This document shows, piece after piece, positions 44,002 through 53,258 of a stretch of DNA of 64,000 nt. The translations under genes and the position numbers were made by a program. Where the stretch lies: NCBI RefSeq assembly GCF_017353515.1, contig NZ_JAFMPY010000004.1, forward strand, positions 328,600 to 392,599. Reading direction: 5' to 3'. This stretch comes from Jiella sonneratiae. Its GTDB lineage: Bacteria; Pseudomonadota; Alphaproteobacteria; Rhizobiales; Rhizobiaceae. The notes beneath the pieces were generated by a model. It did not search any database. It was not told the origin of the DNA and saw only the letters and a list, made by a program, of their open reading frames with translations. How positions within the stretch are numbered: position 1 is the stretch's first letter; the number at the start of each line of letters is the position of its first letter.

Positions 44002-45284
44002 ACCAACGCCCTGTCTATCTCGTCGACGGCGCCCGCACGCCCTTCATCAAGGCGCGCGGACGCCCCGGCCCCTTCACCCCGGTCGACCTCGCCGTCCAGT
44101 GCGGCCGGCCGCTGCTCCTGCGCCAGGACTTTCCGGTCTCGGCGATCGACCTCGTCATCCTCGGCTGCGTCAACGTCGTCGCCGACGAGATGAACCCGGC
44201 CCGCGTCGCGGCGCTGCGCCTCGGCATTTCCGACGAGACGCCGGCCTTCACGGTCCAGATCAACTGCGGTTCCGGCATGCAGTCGCTCGACACCGGGTTC
44301 CGCGCCATCGAGGACGGGACCCACGAGATCGTGCTCGCCGGCGGGACGGAGGCGCTCAGCCAATCGCCGCTGGTGCTGCGGCGCGGCGCGGTCGAATGGT
44401 TCGCGGCCCTCAACCGGGCACGGTCGGTCGGCGACCGGGCGAAGGCCTTCGCCGGGCTGAAGCCCGGCTACCTGAAGCCGGTGATCGGGCTGGAGCGCGG
44501 CCTGACAGACCCGATTACCGACCTCAACATGGGCCAGACGGCCGAGATCCTGGCGCATTTCTTCGACGTCTCGCGCCGCGAGGCCGACGCCTACGCCGTC
44601 GAGAGCCACCGCCGGCTCGGCGAGGCGACGAAGAACGGCTGGCTGAAGGACGAGATGCTTCCCGCCGTCGCCCGCGACGGCCGGGCCTTCGACCACGACG
44701 ACGGGATCCGCCCGGCGACGACCGTGCAGGATCTCGCCAGGCTGCGGCCGGCCTTCGAGAAGCCATACGGCAAGGTGACGCCGGGCAATTCCTCGCAGAT
44801 CACCGACGGCGCCTCCTGGGTCGTCCTCGCCTCCGAGGCGGCGGTCGAGACATACGGCCTCGAGCCGCTGGCGCGGATCGTCGATTCCGCCTGGGGCGGG
44901 CTCGATCCCTCGATCATGGGCCTCGGCCCGGTGACGGCGGTCGCGCCGATCCTGCGGCGCCAGCAGATGAGCGTCGACGAGGTGGACCTCTGGGAGCTCA
45001 ACGAGGCCTTCGCTGCGCAGGTGCTGTCCTGCGTCGCGGCACTCGACCAGCCGGAGATCGCCGACGGCGTTCTCGGTCTCGAAGGCAAGGGCGGGCGGAT
45101 CGAGCGCGACAGGCTGAACGTCGACGGCGGGGCGATCGCCCTCGGCCATCCGGTCGGCACGTCGGGCAACCGCATCACCCTGCATCTCGCCAACGCGCTG
45201 AAGCGCCTCGGCGGGAAGCGCGGCATCGCCACCCAGTGCATCGGCGGTGGGCTCGGCGGGGCGATGATGCTCGAAGCGGCGTGA
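43998..45284 (+). CDS. fadI: Acetyl-CoA C-acyltransferase (thiolase), beta-oxidation
   Basis: A 428-residue thiolase. The nucleophile is Cys90 in INCGSGMQS, the conserved His/Asn region is NEAFAAQVL, and the second Cys lies in QCIGGGLGGAMM. DGGAIALGHPVGTSGNR is the C-terminal signature. The length (about 30 more than FadA) and the pairing with a multifunctional FadJ-type protein favour FadI. It starts at GTG in a four-base overlap with fadE, so translation is coupled. It cleaves 3-ketoacyl-CoA to acetyl-CoA and a shortened acyl-CoA. Confidence 0.92.
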   Translation: MNQRPVYLVDGARTPFIKARGRPGPFTPVDLAVQCGRPLLLRQDFPVSAIDLVILGCVNVVADEMNPARVAALRLGISDETPAFTVQINCGSGMQSLDTGFRAIEDGTHEIVLAGGTEALSQSPLVLRRGAVEWFAALNRARSVGDRAKAFAGLKPGYLKPVIGLERGLTDPITDLNMGQTAEILAHFFDVSRREADAYAVESHRRLGEATKNGWLKDEMLPAVARDGRAFDHDDGIRPATTVQDLARLRPAFEKPYGKVTPGNSSQITDGASWVVLASEAAVETYGLEPLARIVDSAWGGLDPSIMGLGPVTAVAPILRRQQMSVDEVDLWELNEAFAAQVLSCVAALDQPEIADGVLGLEGKGGRIERDRLNVDGGAIALGHPVGTSGNRITLHLANALKRLGGKRGIATQCIGGGLGGAMMLEAA

Positions 45285-45351
45285 CGACGGCCCCCGAGGG
45301 GCGGTGCCATTTCAGAACAAGAAGCAACGCGACGAACGGAAACGCTACGAC

Positions 45352-47454
45352 ATGGGCAGGATGCTGAACGCTCTTTCCGAGCGCTCCCTCGAACTCGGGC
45401 CGGCGCGAAACGCCGAGCCGACCGGCCATTTCCGCGTCGCAAGGGACGACGACGGCATCGTCTGGATGGTGCTCGACCGCACCGACAAGCGCGTCAACAC
45501 CATCGACCGTCCGGTGCTCGAAGAACTCAACCAGCACCTCGACCGCTTCGAGCGGGAGAAGCCCGCCGCCCTCGTCATCCGCTCCGCCAAGAAGGCGGGC
45601 TTTGCCGCGGGCGCCGACATCAACCAGTTCGTCGGCGCGTCGGCGGCGGAGATCAAGGCGGCGCTGGAGCAGGGCCACCAGGTGCTCGACCGGCTGGCGC
45701 GGCTCTCCTGCCGCACCATCGCGGTGGTCCACGGCCACTGTCTCGGCGCCGGGCTGGAACTCGCGCTCGCCTGCGACCGGCGCATCGCCGTCTCCGACGC
45801 CTCGCTCGGCTTTCCGGAAGTCATGCTGGGCCTGCACCCCGGCCTCGGTGGCACCTTCCGGGCGCCGGCCGTCGCCGATCCCATCGAGGCGATGACGATG
45901 ATGCTGACCGGCCGGGCGATGCCGGCAAGGCGCGCCCGCTCGATCGGCCTCGTCGACGCCGTGGTCGAGGAGAGGCACGTCGCGGCGGCGGTCGAGGCCG
46001 CCTTCTACGGCGATCTGCGCCGCAAGTCCCCGTCGCTGGCCGGCCGGGCCCTCGGCTTCAGGCCGGCGCGCCAGATCGCGGCGCGCACCATGCGCAAGAA
46101 GACCGCGGAAAAGGCCCGGCAGGAGAACTATCCCGCGCCCTTCAGGCTGATCGATCTCTGGGAAGCCCATGGCGGCGACGAAAAGGCGATGCAGCGCGCC
46201 GAGATCGACAGTTTCGCGGAACTGATCGAGAGCGAGACCTCGAAGAACCTCGTCCGCGTCTTCTTCCTGCGCGAGAAGATGAAGGGCCTGAAGGACGGCT
46301 CGTCCGGCGTCCGCCACGTCCACGTGATCGGCGCCGGGGCGATGGGCGGCGAGATCGCCGCCTGGGCGGCCGGGCAGGGCTTCCGGGTGACGCTCGGCGA
46401 CATCCGGCTCGAGCCGATCGGCGCGGCCGTCAAGAAGGCGGCGGCGATGCTGGAGAAGGTCGTCAAGGATCCGCTGAAGGTTCGCGACGCCCTCGACCGG
46501 CTGATTCCCGACCCCGAGGGTCTCGGCGTCGCGCATGCCGACCTCGTCATCGAGGCGGCGCCGGAGAAGATCGAGCTGAAGCACAAGATCTATGCCGGGA
46601 TCGAGCCGAAGCTGAAGGAAGGGGCGCTGCTCGCCACCAACACCTCGGCCCTGCCGCTGCAGGACCTCGCATCCGGCATGCGGGATCCCTCGCGCTTCGT
46701 CGGCCTGCATTTCTTCAACCCGGTCTCGCGCATGCAGCTCGTCGAGATCGTCAGCCACGATCGCATCTCGCCGGAAACGGCGCGCCGGGCGACGGCCTTC
46801 GCCGCGGAGATCTCGCGGCTGCCGGCGCCCGTCGCCTCGGCGCCGGGCTTCCTCGTCAACCGGGCGCTGACGCCGTACATGGCGGAAGCGCTCGTCCTCC
46901 TCGACGAGGGCATCGCCAAGGAGCGGATCGACCGGCGCGCCGAAGAGTTCGGCATGCCGATGGGGCCGATCGAACTGACCGACCAGGTGGGCCTCGACAT
47001 CGCCCTCGACGTCGCGACCTCGCTGCGCGAACGCCTCGGCGAGGATACGCTGCCCGCCGCGCCGGACTGGCTGACGCGGATGGTCGAGGAGAAGCGCCTC
47101 GGTCGCAAGACCGGGCGGGGCCTCTACGACTACGACGGCGAGGGCAAGCCGAAGAAGATCGCCCCCGAGGCGCTGCCCGACGGCTCCAGGGACGATCCGG
47201 ACATGGTCGACCGGCTGATCCTGCCGATGCTGAACGCCGTCGTCGCCTGCATCGACGAGAAGGTGATCACCGACGAGGAGATCGCCGACGGCGCGATGAT
47301 CTTCGGCACCGGCTTTGCGCCGTTCCGCGGCGGGCCCGTCCATTATGCCCGCCAGCGGGGGATCGACGCGATCGTCGCGAGGATGCGCGAACTTGCGGCC
47401 AAGCACGGCCCGCGCTTTACCCCGCATCCGGGCTGGGAGCGGCTGAAGGGGTGA
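45352..47454 (+). CDS. fadJ: Multifunctional 3-hydroxyacyl-CoA dehydrogenase / enoyl-CoA hydratase (FadJ/FadB)
   Basis: A 700-residue fusion. Residues ~30-230 are the enoyl-CoA hydratase domain (AGFAAGADINQFVGAS, and HGHCLGAGLELALACDRRIA with the oxyanion hole). Residues ~320-500 form the NAD-binding 3-hydroxyacyl-CoA dehydrogenase domain (VHVIGAGAMGGEIAAWAA; NTSALPLQDLAS; GLHFFNPVSRMQLVEIV). The C-terminal helical domain has GFLVNRALTPYM and GRKTGRGLYDY. It performs the two middle steps of beta-oxidation. ATG 45352 is chosen; GTG 45304 in frame would add 16 charged residues. It completes the fadE-fadI-fadJ set. Confidence 0.93.
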   Translation: MGRMLNALSERSLELGPARNAEPTGHFRVARDDDGIVWMVLDRTDKRVNTIDRPVLEELNQHLDRFEREKPAALVIRSAKKAGFAAGADINQFVGASAAEIKAALEQGHQVLDRLARLSCRTIAVVHGHCLGAGLELALACDRRIAVSDASLGFPEVMLGLHPGLGGTFRAPAVADPIEAMTMMLTGRAMPARRARSIGLVDAVVEERHVAAAVEAAFYGDLRRKSPSLAGRALGFRPARQIAARTMRKKTAEKARQENYPAPFRLIDLWEAHGGDEKAMQRAEIDSFAELIESETSKNLVRVFFLREKMKGLKDGSSGVRHVHVIGAGAMGGEIAAWAAGQGFRVTLGDIRLEPIGAAVKKAAAMLEKVVKDPLKVRDALDRLIPDPEGLGVAHADLVIEAAPEKIELKHKIYAGIEPKLKEGALLATNTSALPLQDLASGMRDPSRFVGLHFFNPVSRMQLVEIVSHDRISPETARRATAFAAEISRLPAPVASAPGFLVNRALTPYMAEALVLLDEGIAKERIDRRAEEFGMPMGPIELTDQVGLDIALDVATSLRERLGEDTLPAAPDWLTRMVEEKRLGRKTGRGLYDYDGEGKPKKIAPEALPDGSRDDPDMVDRLILPMLNAVVACIDEKVITDEEIADGAMIFGTGFAPFRGGPVHYARQRGIDAIVARMRELAAKHGPRFTPHPGWERLKG

Positions 47455-47582
47455 CGCCTCCGCCGCATAAGGGGCGAGCCGGCGCCAGTAGTTCAAAGCG
47501 GCCGTCCGCGGCGCGACCGGCCGGCGCCGCGCGGGGTGGTCCGTCCGGCGATGCTTGCGAGCGGTTTATCGGCAGGGTCGCC

Positions 47583-48425
47583 TCAGATCGAGACGCAGAG
47601 ATTGTCCTGTTCGCCGAGCCGGGTGCCGCCCAGGCGGATGCGGTCGCCGGCCTTCAGGAAGCGCGGCGGATCGTAGGAGAGGCCGACGCCCGCAAAGGTT
47701 CCCGTCAGGATCACGTCGCCGGGTTCCAGCCGCATGAAGCGGGAGAGGTAGGAGACGAGATAGGGGATCTTGAAGATCATCTCGCCCGTCGAGCCGATCT
47801 GCTGGCGCTCGCCGTTGACGTCGAGCCAGAGCTCGATGCTGTCGGTCTCGCGCAACTCGTCCGGCGTCACCAGATACGGACCGAGTGGGCAGAAGGTGTC
47901 GTGCGACTTGCCCTTGGTCCACTGGCCGCCGCGCTGCAGCTGGAAATTCCGCTCGGTCACGTCGTTGGCGAGGCAGTAGCCCGCGATCGCCCGCTCGGCG
48001 ACCTCGACCCCGGCATATTTCGCGACGCGGCCGATCACCACGGCGAGTTCGACGCCCCAGTCGACGCGGTTGGCGAGCTTCGGGATCTCGATCGGATCGT
48101 TCGGTCCGCAGGCGCTGGTCGCGGCCTTGAGGAAGATCGTCGGCTCGGGATTGATGCGGAAGCCGGCGAGCTTGGCGCTGTCGGAATAGTTCGGCCCGAC
48201 GCCGACGATCTTGCCGATCCGGTCGACCGGCTTGCAAAGCCGCGTTCCCTCGGGCACGCTCGGCAGGGTCGAGGCATCGATGGCTGCGAGCGACGCCAGA
48301 CGGTCGGGATCGAGCATCGGCCCGTCGAGCGTGGCGATCTGTTCGGACAGATCGCGGACGACGCCGGTTTCGTCGAGGAGGCCGGGACGCTCCGCACCGC
48401 GATCCCCAAACCGAACAAGCCGCAT
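47583..48425 (-). CDS. Fumarylacetoacetate hydrolase-family protein with an altered metal site
   Basis: A 280-residue member of the FAH family, which cleaves C-C bonds or isomerises small diketo acids using a divalent metal. The family core is clear: IGKIVGVGPNYSDSAKLAG, PTIFLKAATSACGP, CLANDVTERNFQLQRGGQW and the end LTGTFAGVGLS. The usual metal-binding E-x-E appears here as GVE (Gly124, Glu126), although Asp155 is kept. GGGAGG five bases before ATG 48425 fixes the start. Related enzymes include ureidoglycolate lyase and diketo-deoxy-sugar-acid hydrolases; the substrate cannot be chosen. It is divergent from an acyl-CoA dehydrogenase. Confidence 0.83.
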   Translation of the reverse strand: MRLVRFGDRGAERPGLLDETGVVRDLSEQIATLDGPMLDPDRLASLAAIDASTLPSVPEGTRLCKPVDRIGKIVGVGPNYSDSAKLAGFRINPEPTIFLKAATSACGPNDPIEIPKLANRVDWGVELAVVIGRVAKYAGVEVAERAIAGYCLANDVTERNFQLQRGGQWTKGKSHDTFCPLGPYLVTPDELRETDSIELWLDVNGERQQIGSTGEMIFKIPYLVSYLSRFMRLEPGDVILTGTFAGVGLSYDPPRFLKAGDRIRLGGTRLGEQDNLCVSI

Positions 48426-48652
48426 CGACACCTCCCTGACGCCTCATCGCCGGAATGGCCGAACAGGCCGCCCGGTTCCTTGCAGTCGAAACCCTGTCGG
48501 ATGACGAATCGCCGGCCGGCCCTGCAGGCGCTTCATATGGCGAGGCATGGCAGGGCGTCGACGCGAAATTGCGGGGCCGACGAAGAATTGAATCGCAGAG
48601 GGTCCGCCCCCCGGCCGGCGCGGCCGGGGCCGACGAAGGAGGAGACGGGACG

Positions 48653-50461
48653 ATGCCGCAACCGCCGGTGAAGGACATCGCATTCACGCTGAGGACGATC
48701 GCCGGGCTCGACGCGGCGATGGAGGAGGGGCTGTTTCCGGAGCTTGCTCCGGATCTCGTCGAGGCGGTGCTCGACGAGGCCGCGCGCTTTGCCGCCGAGC
48801 GCATGGCGCCGCTCGATCCGGTCGGCGACCGCCAGGGCCTGCGCTTCGAAAACGGCGCGATCACCATGCCGGACGGCTGGAAGGAGCTCTATCGCGACTG
48901 GACGGCAGGCGGCTGGAACGCCTTGTCCGGGCCGGCCGCCTATGGCGGCCAGGAACTCGGGACGGCGCTCGCCGCCGCCGTCGCCGAGATGTGGAACCAC
49001 GCATCGATGCCCTTCGCGCTCGGCCCGCTTTTGACCGTCGGGGCGGTCGAGGCGCTGGACCGGCACGGGTCCGAGGAGTTGAAGCGGGTCTATCTCGAAA
49101 AGCTCGTCTCCGGCGCGTGGATGGGCACGATGAACCTCACCGAGCCGCAGGCCGGCTCCGACCTCGCGGCGCTGCGCAGCCGCGCCGAGCGGCGGGACGA
49201 CGGCAGCTACCGGATCTTCGGCCAGAAGATCTACATCACCTATGGCGAGCACGACCTCACCGAGAACATCGTCCACCTCGTCCTCGCCCGGCTGCCGGAC
49301 GCGCCGGCGGGGGTGAAGGGGATTTCGCTGTTTTTGGTGCCGAAGTTCCTGCCCGACGAAACCGGCCGGCCCGGCCGGCGCAACGACGTCGTCTGCCATT
49401 CGATCGAACACAAGCTCGGCATCCACGCCTCTCCCACCTGCACCATGCTGTTCGGCGAGGGGACCGTCGTGGGCGAGGAGGCCGGCGCCGTCGGCTGGCT
49501 GGTCGGCGAGGAGAATCGCGGCCTCGCCTGCATGTTCACGATGATGAACAACGCCCGGCTGATGGTCGGCATGGAGGGCGTCGGCATCGCCGACGCGGCC
49601 TGCGAAAAGGCGTTCGCCTATGCCCGCGAGCGGCACCAGGGCAAGGCGACGCGGCTCGCGCCCTCGGCGGAAAAGTCCGGCGCAATGAGCCCCATCCTCG
49701 GCCATCCGGACATCGCCCGCACGCTTCTGACGATGAAGGGGCTCACCGACGCCTCCCGCGCCATCGCCTTCTGCTGCGCCATGGCGACGGACCGGGCGCG
49801 CGGCTACCAGGACCGCGACGCCGACAAGGCGAGGGCCTGGCAGGAACGCGCCAACCTCCTGACCCCGGTCGCCAAGGCCTTTGCGACGGACGCGGCCTGC
49901 GACGTCGCCTCGCTCGGCATCCAGGTTCACGGCGGCATGGGCTTCGTCGAGGAGACCGGCGCCGCGCGGCTCATGCGCAACGCCCGCATCACGCCGATCT
50001 ACGAGGGGACGAACGGCATCCAGGCGATCGACCTCGTCACCCGCAAGATCGGCCAGTCGGGCGGCGGGGCGGTGGCGGCGCTGTTCGGCGAGCTGGACGC
50101 CGTCGTCGACGAGCTGCGCGGCCGCAACGCGCCGCAGTTCGGCGACACCGCGGCCTGTCTGGCGGAAGGCATGGCGGACCTCAGGGCCGCGACGGACCAT
50201 CTCCTCGAACGGCTCCGTGCCGGCGAGACCGAGACCGCGCTCGCCGGAGCGACGCCCTATCTCAGGCTGTTCGGCCTCGCCTCGGGCGGCGTTCTCCTCG
50301 CCAAGGGAGCGCTCGCGGAGACGAGCGGCGAGCGCGCCGCGCTGTGCCGCTTCTTTGCGGAAAACCTCGTCGTCGAGACCGGGGGGCTGCGCCGCAAGGT
50401 GGTGTCGGGCGCGGCGAGCCTTGCCGCCGCCCATGATCGTCTCGTCGGGGAGCCCGTCTGA
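48653..50461 (+). CDS. Acyl-CoA dehydrogenase, DmdC-like long form
   Basis: A 602-residue acyl-CoA dehydrogenase with a C-terminal extension, the form seen in 3-methylmercaptopropionyl-CoA dehydrogenase (DmdC) and related AcdA proteins. Signals are MGTMNLTEPQAGSDLAALRS, EHKLGIHASPTCTMLFG with the catalytic base region, VGEENRGLACMFTMMNNAR and QVHGGMGFVEETGAARLMRNARITPIYEGTNGIQAIDL. A Shine-Dalgarno-like AGGAGG lies upstream of ATG 48653. It shares one base with the stop-start junction of the crotonase gene, so the two probably act in one acyl-CoA pathway. DMSP use is possible but not shown. Confidence 0.9.
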   Translation: MPQPPVKDIAFTLRTIAGLDAAMEEGLFPELAPDLVEAVLDEAARFAAERMAPLDPVGDRQGLRFENGAITMPDGWKELYRDWTAGGWNALSGPAAYGGQELGTALAAAVAEMWNHASMPFALGPLLTVGAVEALDRHGSEELKRVYLEKLVSGAWMGTMNLTEPQAGSDLAALRSRAERRDDGSYRIFGQKIYITYGEHDLTENIVHLVLARLPDAPAGVKGISLFLVPKFLPDETGRPGRRNDVVCHSIEHKLGIHASPTCTMLFGEGTVVGEEAGAVGWLVGEENRGLACMFTMMNNARLMVGMEGVGIADAACEKAFAYARERHQGKATRLAPSAEKSGAMSPILGHPDIARTLLTMKGLTDASRAIAFCCAMATDRARGYQDRDADKARAWQERANLLTPVAKAFATDAACDVASLGIQVHGGMGFVEETGAARLMRNARITPIYEGTNGIQAIDLVTRKIGQSGGGAVAALFGELDAVVDELRGRNAPQFGDTAACLAEGMADLRAATDHLLERLRAGETETALAGATPYLRLFGLASGGVLLAKGALAETSGERAALCRFFAENLVVETGGLRRKVVSGAASLAAAHDRLVGEPV

Positions 50462-51198
50462 TGTCCACACTGATCGAAGCGACCACGCAGGCCGGGGTGA
50501 CGACCATCCGCCTCAACCGGGCCGACAAGAAGAACGCGATCAACCGCGAGATGTATGCGGCGATGACCGGGGCGCTGGCCGAGGCCTCCCGCGAAGAGGC
50601 GGTCCGCGCCGTGGTCTTCGCCGGGGTGCCGGGAGCGTTCTGCGCCGGCAACGACATCAGGGACTTCATGGCGATCGCCGAGGGCGGCTCGCTGCCGGGC
50701 GAGGTGCGCGACTTCCTCCACGCCGTCGCCGGCTTCGGCAAGCCGATGCTCGCCGCCGTCGACGGGCTCGCGATCGGCATCGGGACGACGCTGCTGATGC
50801 ACTGCGATCTCGCCTTCGCCAGCGAGCGGTCGGTCTTCCGGACGCCGTTTCTCGACCTCGGCGTGACGCCCGAGGCCGCCTCCAGCCTGATCGCCCCGCG
50901 CATCATGGGGCCGCAACGGGCTTTCGCGCTGCTCGTTCTCGGCGAAGCCTTCGACGCCGAGGCCGCACGGCAGGCGGGCCTCGTGAACAAGGTCGTCGCC
51001 GATCCGGAAAGCGAGGCGAGGAAGGCGGCCGAGGCGCTGACGGAAAAGCCGCCCGAGGCCCTGCGCGCCGCGCGCGAGCTGTTGCGGGGCCGGCGCGAGG
51101 ACGTCGTTCGGCGCATGGACGAAGAGATCGAGATCTTCTCCGCGCGGCTGCGCTCGAACGAAGCGCGGGCGGCCTTCGCGGCCTTTCTCAACCGCTGA
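50461..51198 (+). CDS. Enoyl-CoA hydratase/isomerase (crotonase family)
   Basis: A 245-residue crotonase. TIRLNRADKKNAINREMYAAM at the start, the oxyanion-hole segment AFCAGNDIRDFM, and AVDGLAIGIGTTLLMHCDLAFAS followed by FRTPFLDLGVTPEAASS are standard. The catalytic Glu of hydratases is not at the usual place: GVTPEA has a Glu, as in delta-3,2-enoyl-CoA isomerases. Isomerase or hydratase activity is therefore open. Translation is coupled to the dehydrogenase by a TGATG junction. Confidence 0.88.
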   Translation: MSTLIEATTQAGVTTIRLNRADKKNAINREMYAAMTGALAEASREEAVRAVVFAGVPGAFCAGNDIRDFMAIAEGGSLPGEVRDFLHAVAGFGKPMLAAVDGLAIGIGTTLLMHCDLAFASERSVFRTPFLDLGVTPEAASSLIAPRIMGPQRAFALLVLGEAFDAEAARQAGLVNKVVADPESEARKAAEALTEKPPEALRAARELLRGRREDVVRRMDEEIEIFSARLRSNEARAAFAAFLNR

Positions 51199-51365
51199 TC
51201 CTCACGGCCCGCCGATCGGATAGTCCCGCAGCGGACACGGGCGCCCGCGCGAGGCGGACGCCCGTCGCGGTCGATCCGGGGAAGGAGCCCGGTCAACGCC
51301 CGGTGGATTGAATTCGACGCCTTCGTCCCGCTCTGGTGATGCTTCGCAGCTTCCGGGACCGTGCC

Positions 51366-52574
51366 TCAGGCTGCGGCCTGCCCGTCGTCCCGCTGCTTTG
51401 CGAGCGCCTCGCGGTAGTAGGCGTTTGCGGCGGCGACACCGGCGCCGGGCACGATCTTCGCGCCGGCGTCGCAAAGGGCGATTTCCGCGGCGGCGAGCGC
51501 GCCGAGGCACATCACCTCGTTGAGATCGCCGAGATGGCCGATGCGGAAGACCTTGCCGTTGAGCCGGGCGAGACCGCCGCCGAACGAGGTCCGGTAGCGC
51601 TCGTAGGCGATCCTCAGCACCTGATTGGCGTCGACGCCCTCCGGCACGGTGATCGCCGAGACCGTGTCGGAATACCATTCGGGCCCGGCGGCGACGAGCT
51701 TCAGGCCGAGCCCCGCGATACCGCGGCGCACGCCCTCGGCCAGCCGGTGATGCCGGGCGAAGACGTTTTCGAGCCCTTCCTCGAACAGCATGTCGAGGGA
51801 GACCCGCAGCCCGTGGAAGAACTGCGTCGGCGGGGTGTAGGGAAAATAGCCCTGGTCGTTCATGGCGATCTGCTCGGCGAAGCCGAAATAGCTGCGCGCC
51901 ATCTTCGGCCGGTTGTCGCGGTTCGCCGCCAGCGCCTTTTCCGACACCGAGAGGAACGACAGGCCGGCCGGCAGCATGAAGCCCTTCTGCGATCCGGCCA
52001 CCGCGAGGTCGACGCCCCATTCGTCCTGGCGAAAGTCGATCGAGGCGATGGAAGAGACGCCGTCGACGAAGAGCAGGGCGGGATGTCCGTGGGCGTCGAG
52101 CAGCCGGCGCACCCCCGCGATGTCCGACGTCACGCCGGTGGCGGTCTCGTTGTGGGTGACGAAGACGCCGCGGATCTCGTGTGCCGCGTCGGCGGCGATG
52201 ATCCGCTCATAGGCATCGAGCGGCACGCCCTTGCCCCATTCCACCTCGACCGCCTCGACGTCGAGGCCGAGGCGCTTCGCCATCTCGACCCAGAGACCGG
52301 AGAACTGGCCGAAACGCGCCATCAGCACCTTGTCGCCGGGCGAAAGGGTGTTCTGGATCGCCGCCTCCCAGGTGCCGGTGCCCGACGAGGGAAACATGAA
52401 CACCCGGCCGGAGCCGTTCCGGAAGGCCGTCTTCAGGTCGCGGAACAGCCCGAGCGTCAGGTCCGGCATGTCGGGGCTGCGCTGATCCTGCATCGGCACG
52501 TTCATGGCGCGCCGGACGCGGTCGGGAACGTTGGTCGGGCCGGGAATGTAGAGGTGGGTTATGCCGTTCTTCAC
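51366..52574 (-). CDS. Class V aminotransferase, serine/aspartate-glyoxylate type
   Basis: A 402-residue fold-type I PLP enzyme. HLYIPGPTNVPDRVRRAM at the start, FPSSGTGTWEAAIQNTLSPGD, VDGVSSIASIDFRQDEWGVDL and the PLP lysine at residue 197 in GSQKGFMLP are those of the SgaA family. It makes glycine from glyoxylate using an amino donor. The same family includes BhcA, the aspartate-glyoxylate aminotransferase of the beta-hydroxyaspartate cycle, and sequence alone does not separate the two; no bhcBCD genes are near. It is monocistronic, divergent from the PH-domain gene with an inverted repeat in the spacer. Confidence 0.88.
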   Translation of the reverse strand: MKNGITHLYIPGPTNVPDRVRRAMNVPMQDQRSPDMPDLTLGLFRDLKTAFRNGSGRVFMFPSSGTGTWEAAIQNTLSPGDKVLMARFGQFSGLWVEMAKRLGLDVEAVEVEWGKGVPLDAYERIIAADAAHEIRGVFVTHNETATGVTSDIAGVRRLLDAHGHPALLFVDGVSSIASIDFRQDEWGVDLAVAGSQKGFMLPAGLSFLSVSEKALAANRDNRPKMARSYFGFAEQIAMNDQGYFPYTPPTQFFHGLRVSLDMLFEEGLENVFARHHRLAEGVRRGIAGLGLKLVAAGPEWYSDTVSAITVPEGVDANQVLRIAYERYRTSFGGGLARLNGKVFRIGHLGDLNEVMCLGALAAAEIALCDAGAKIVPGAGVAAANAYYREALAKQRDDGQAAA

Positions 52575-52679
52575 GTCGTCCTCTCCTGGCGCCGACGCGG
52601 GCGCACAGACGCTCTCGGGCGCCGTCGCGCCCGCGGTGTCGAAACGATCGTACCCACCCGGCGGCTAACTGGAACGTTG

Positions 52680-52707
52680 ATTTTCCGATCAAGGGAGAAC
52701 GGAAAAT
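52680..52707. promoter_or_regulatory. Inverted repeat between the aminotransferase and PH-domain genes
   Basis: ATTTTCCG (52680-52687) and CGGAAAAT (52700-52707) form a perfect 8-base inverted repeat with a 12-base centre that includes AAGGGAG. It is the only AT-rich part of this divergent spacer. It could be a regulator site serving either gene, or a small hairpin in a transcript. No consensus is recognised. Confidence 0.5.
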
Positions 52708-52815
52708 TAATGTCGGCGGCGGACTTCGCCGCCGCGCGACTTATCTCGGTCGCGACGGCGGACGGAGGATCCCGGCCGCATGCGACGCAGTCGAACGAGA
52801 AGCGGGAAAGCGGCG

Positions 52816-53196
52816 ATGGGACTACTATCCGGCCTGATGGGCCTCACCAGCGACGTCGACGTCGAGCAGGTGCGTTCAGACCTTCAGCCGATCATGGTGG
52901 AGGGCGAGGAGATCGTCCTCGCCTTCATGGTCGTGCGCGACATCCTCGTCTTCACCGACCTGCGTCTCGTCATCGTCGACAAGCAGGGCGTCACCGGGCG
53001 CAAGCGGACGATCCAGTCGATCCCGTATCGCGCGATCACCACCTTTTCGATCGAGACCGCCGGCACCTTCGACACCGATTCCGAGATGACGATCTGGATG
53101 AGCGGCCAGCCGCCTCTGACCCGCGAACTGTCGCGCCGGTCGAACATCGCCGGCATCCAGAAGGCCCTGGCGGAGGGCGTCCTCGGGCGCCGGTGA
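52816..53196 (+). CDS. Bacterial PH-domain protein (YokE-like)
   Basis: A 126-residue cytoplasmic protein of the bacterial pleckstrin-homology fold. VEGEEIVLAFMVVRDILVFTDLRLVIVDKQGVTGRKRTIQSIPYRAITTFSIET is the diagnostic region: a beta-strand series with LVFTDLRLI-type turn followed by GxKxxyxSIPYxxI. GMxS-type positive patches for lipid head groups are not obvious. ATG 52816 is used in preference to 52780, which adds an Arg/Ser-rich segment. Its role is unknown. Confidence 0.8.
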   Translation: MGLLSGLMGLTSDVDVEQVRSDLQPIMVEGEEIVLAFMVVRDILVFTDLRLVIVDKQGVTGRKRTIQSIPYRAITTFSIETAGTFDTDSEMTIWMSGQPPLTRELSRRSNIAGIQKALAEGVLGRR

Positions 53197-53258
53197 GGCG
53201 CATCGGACGGGAGTCGACAGGCCCATTGGCGGCTTCTTCCCGACCGAAGCAAAAATTT

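Noticed and set aside
51236..51275. GC-rich inverted repeat after the crotonase gene (ACGGGCG ... CGCCCGT) as a terminator
   Set aside because: The loop is 15 bases and no U-tract follows, so the evidence is too weak.
51366..52574. Beta-hydroxyaspartate cycle locus (aminotransferase as bhcA)
   Set aside because: No bhcB, bhcC or bhcD genes are adjacent, so only the general serine/aspartate-glyoxylate aminotransferase call is made.
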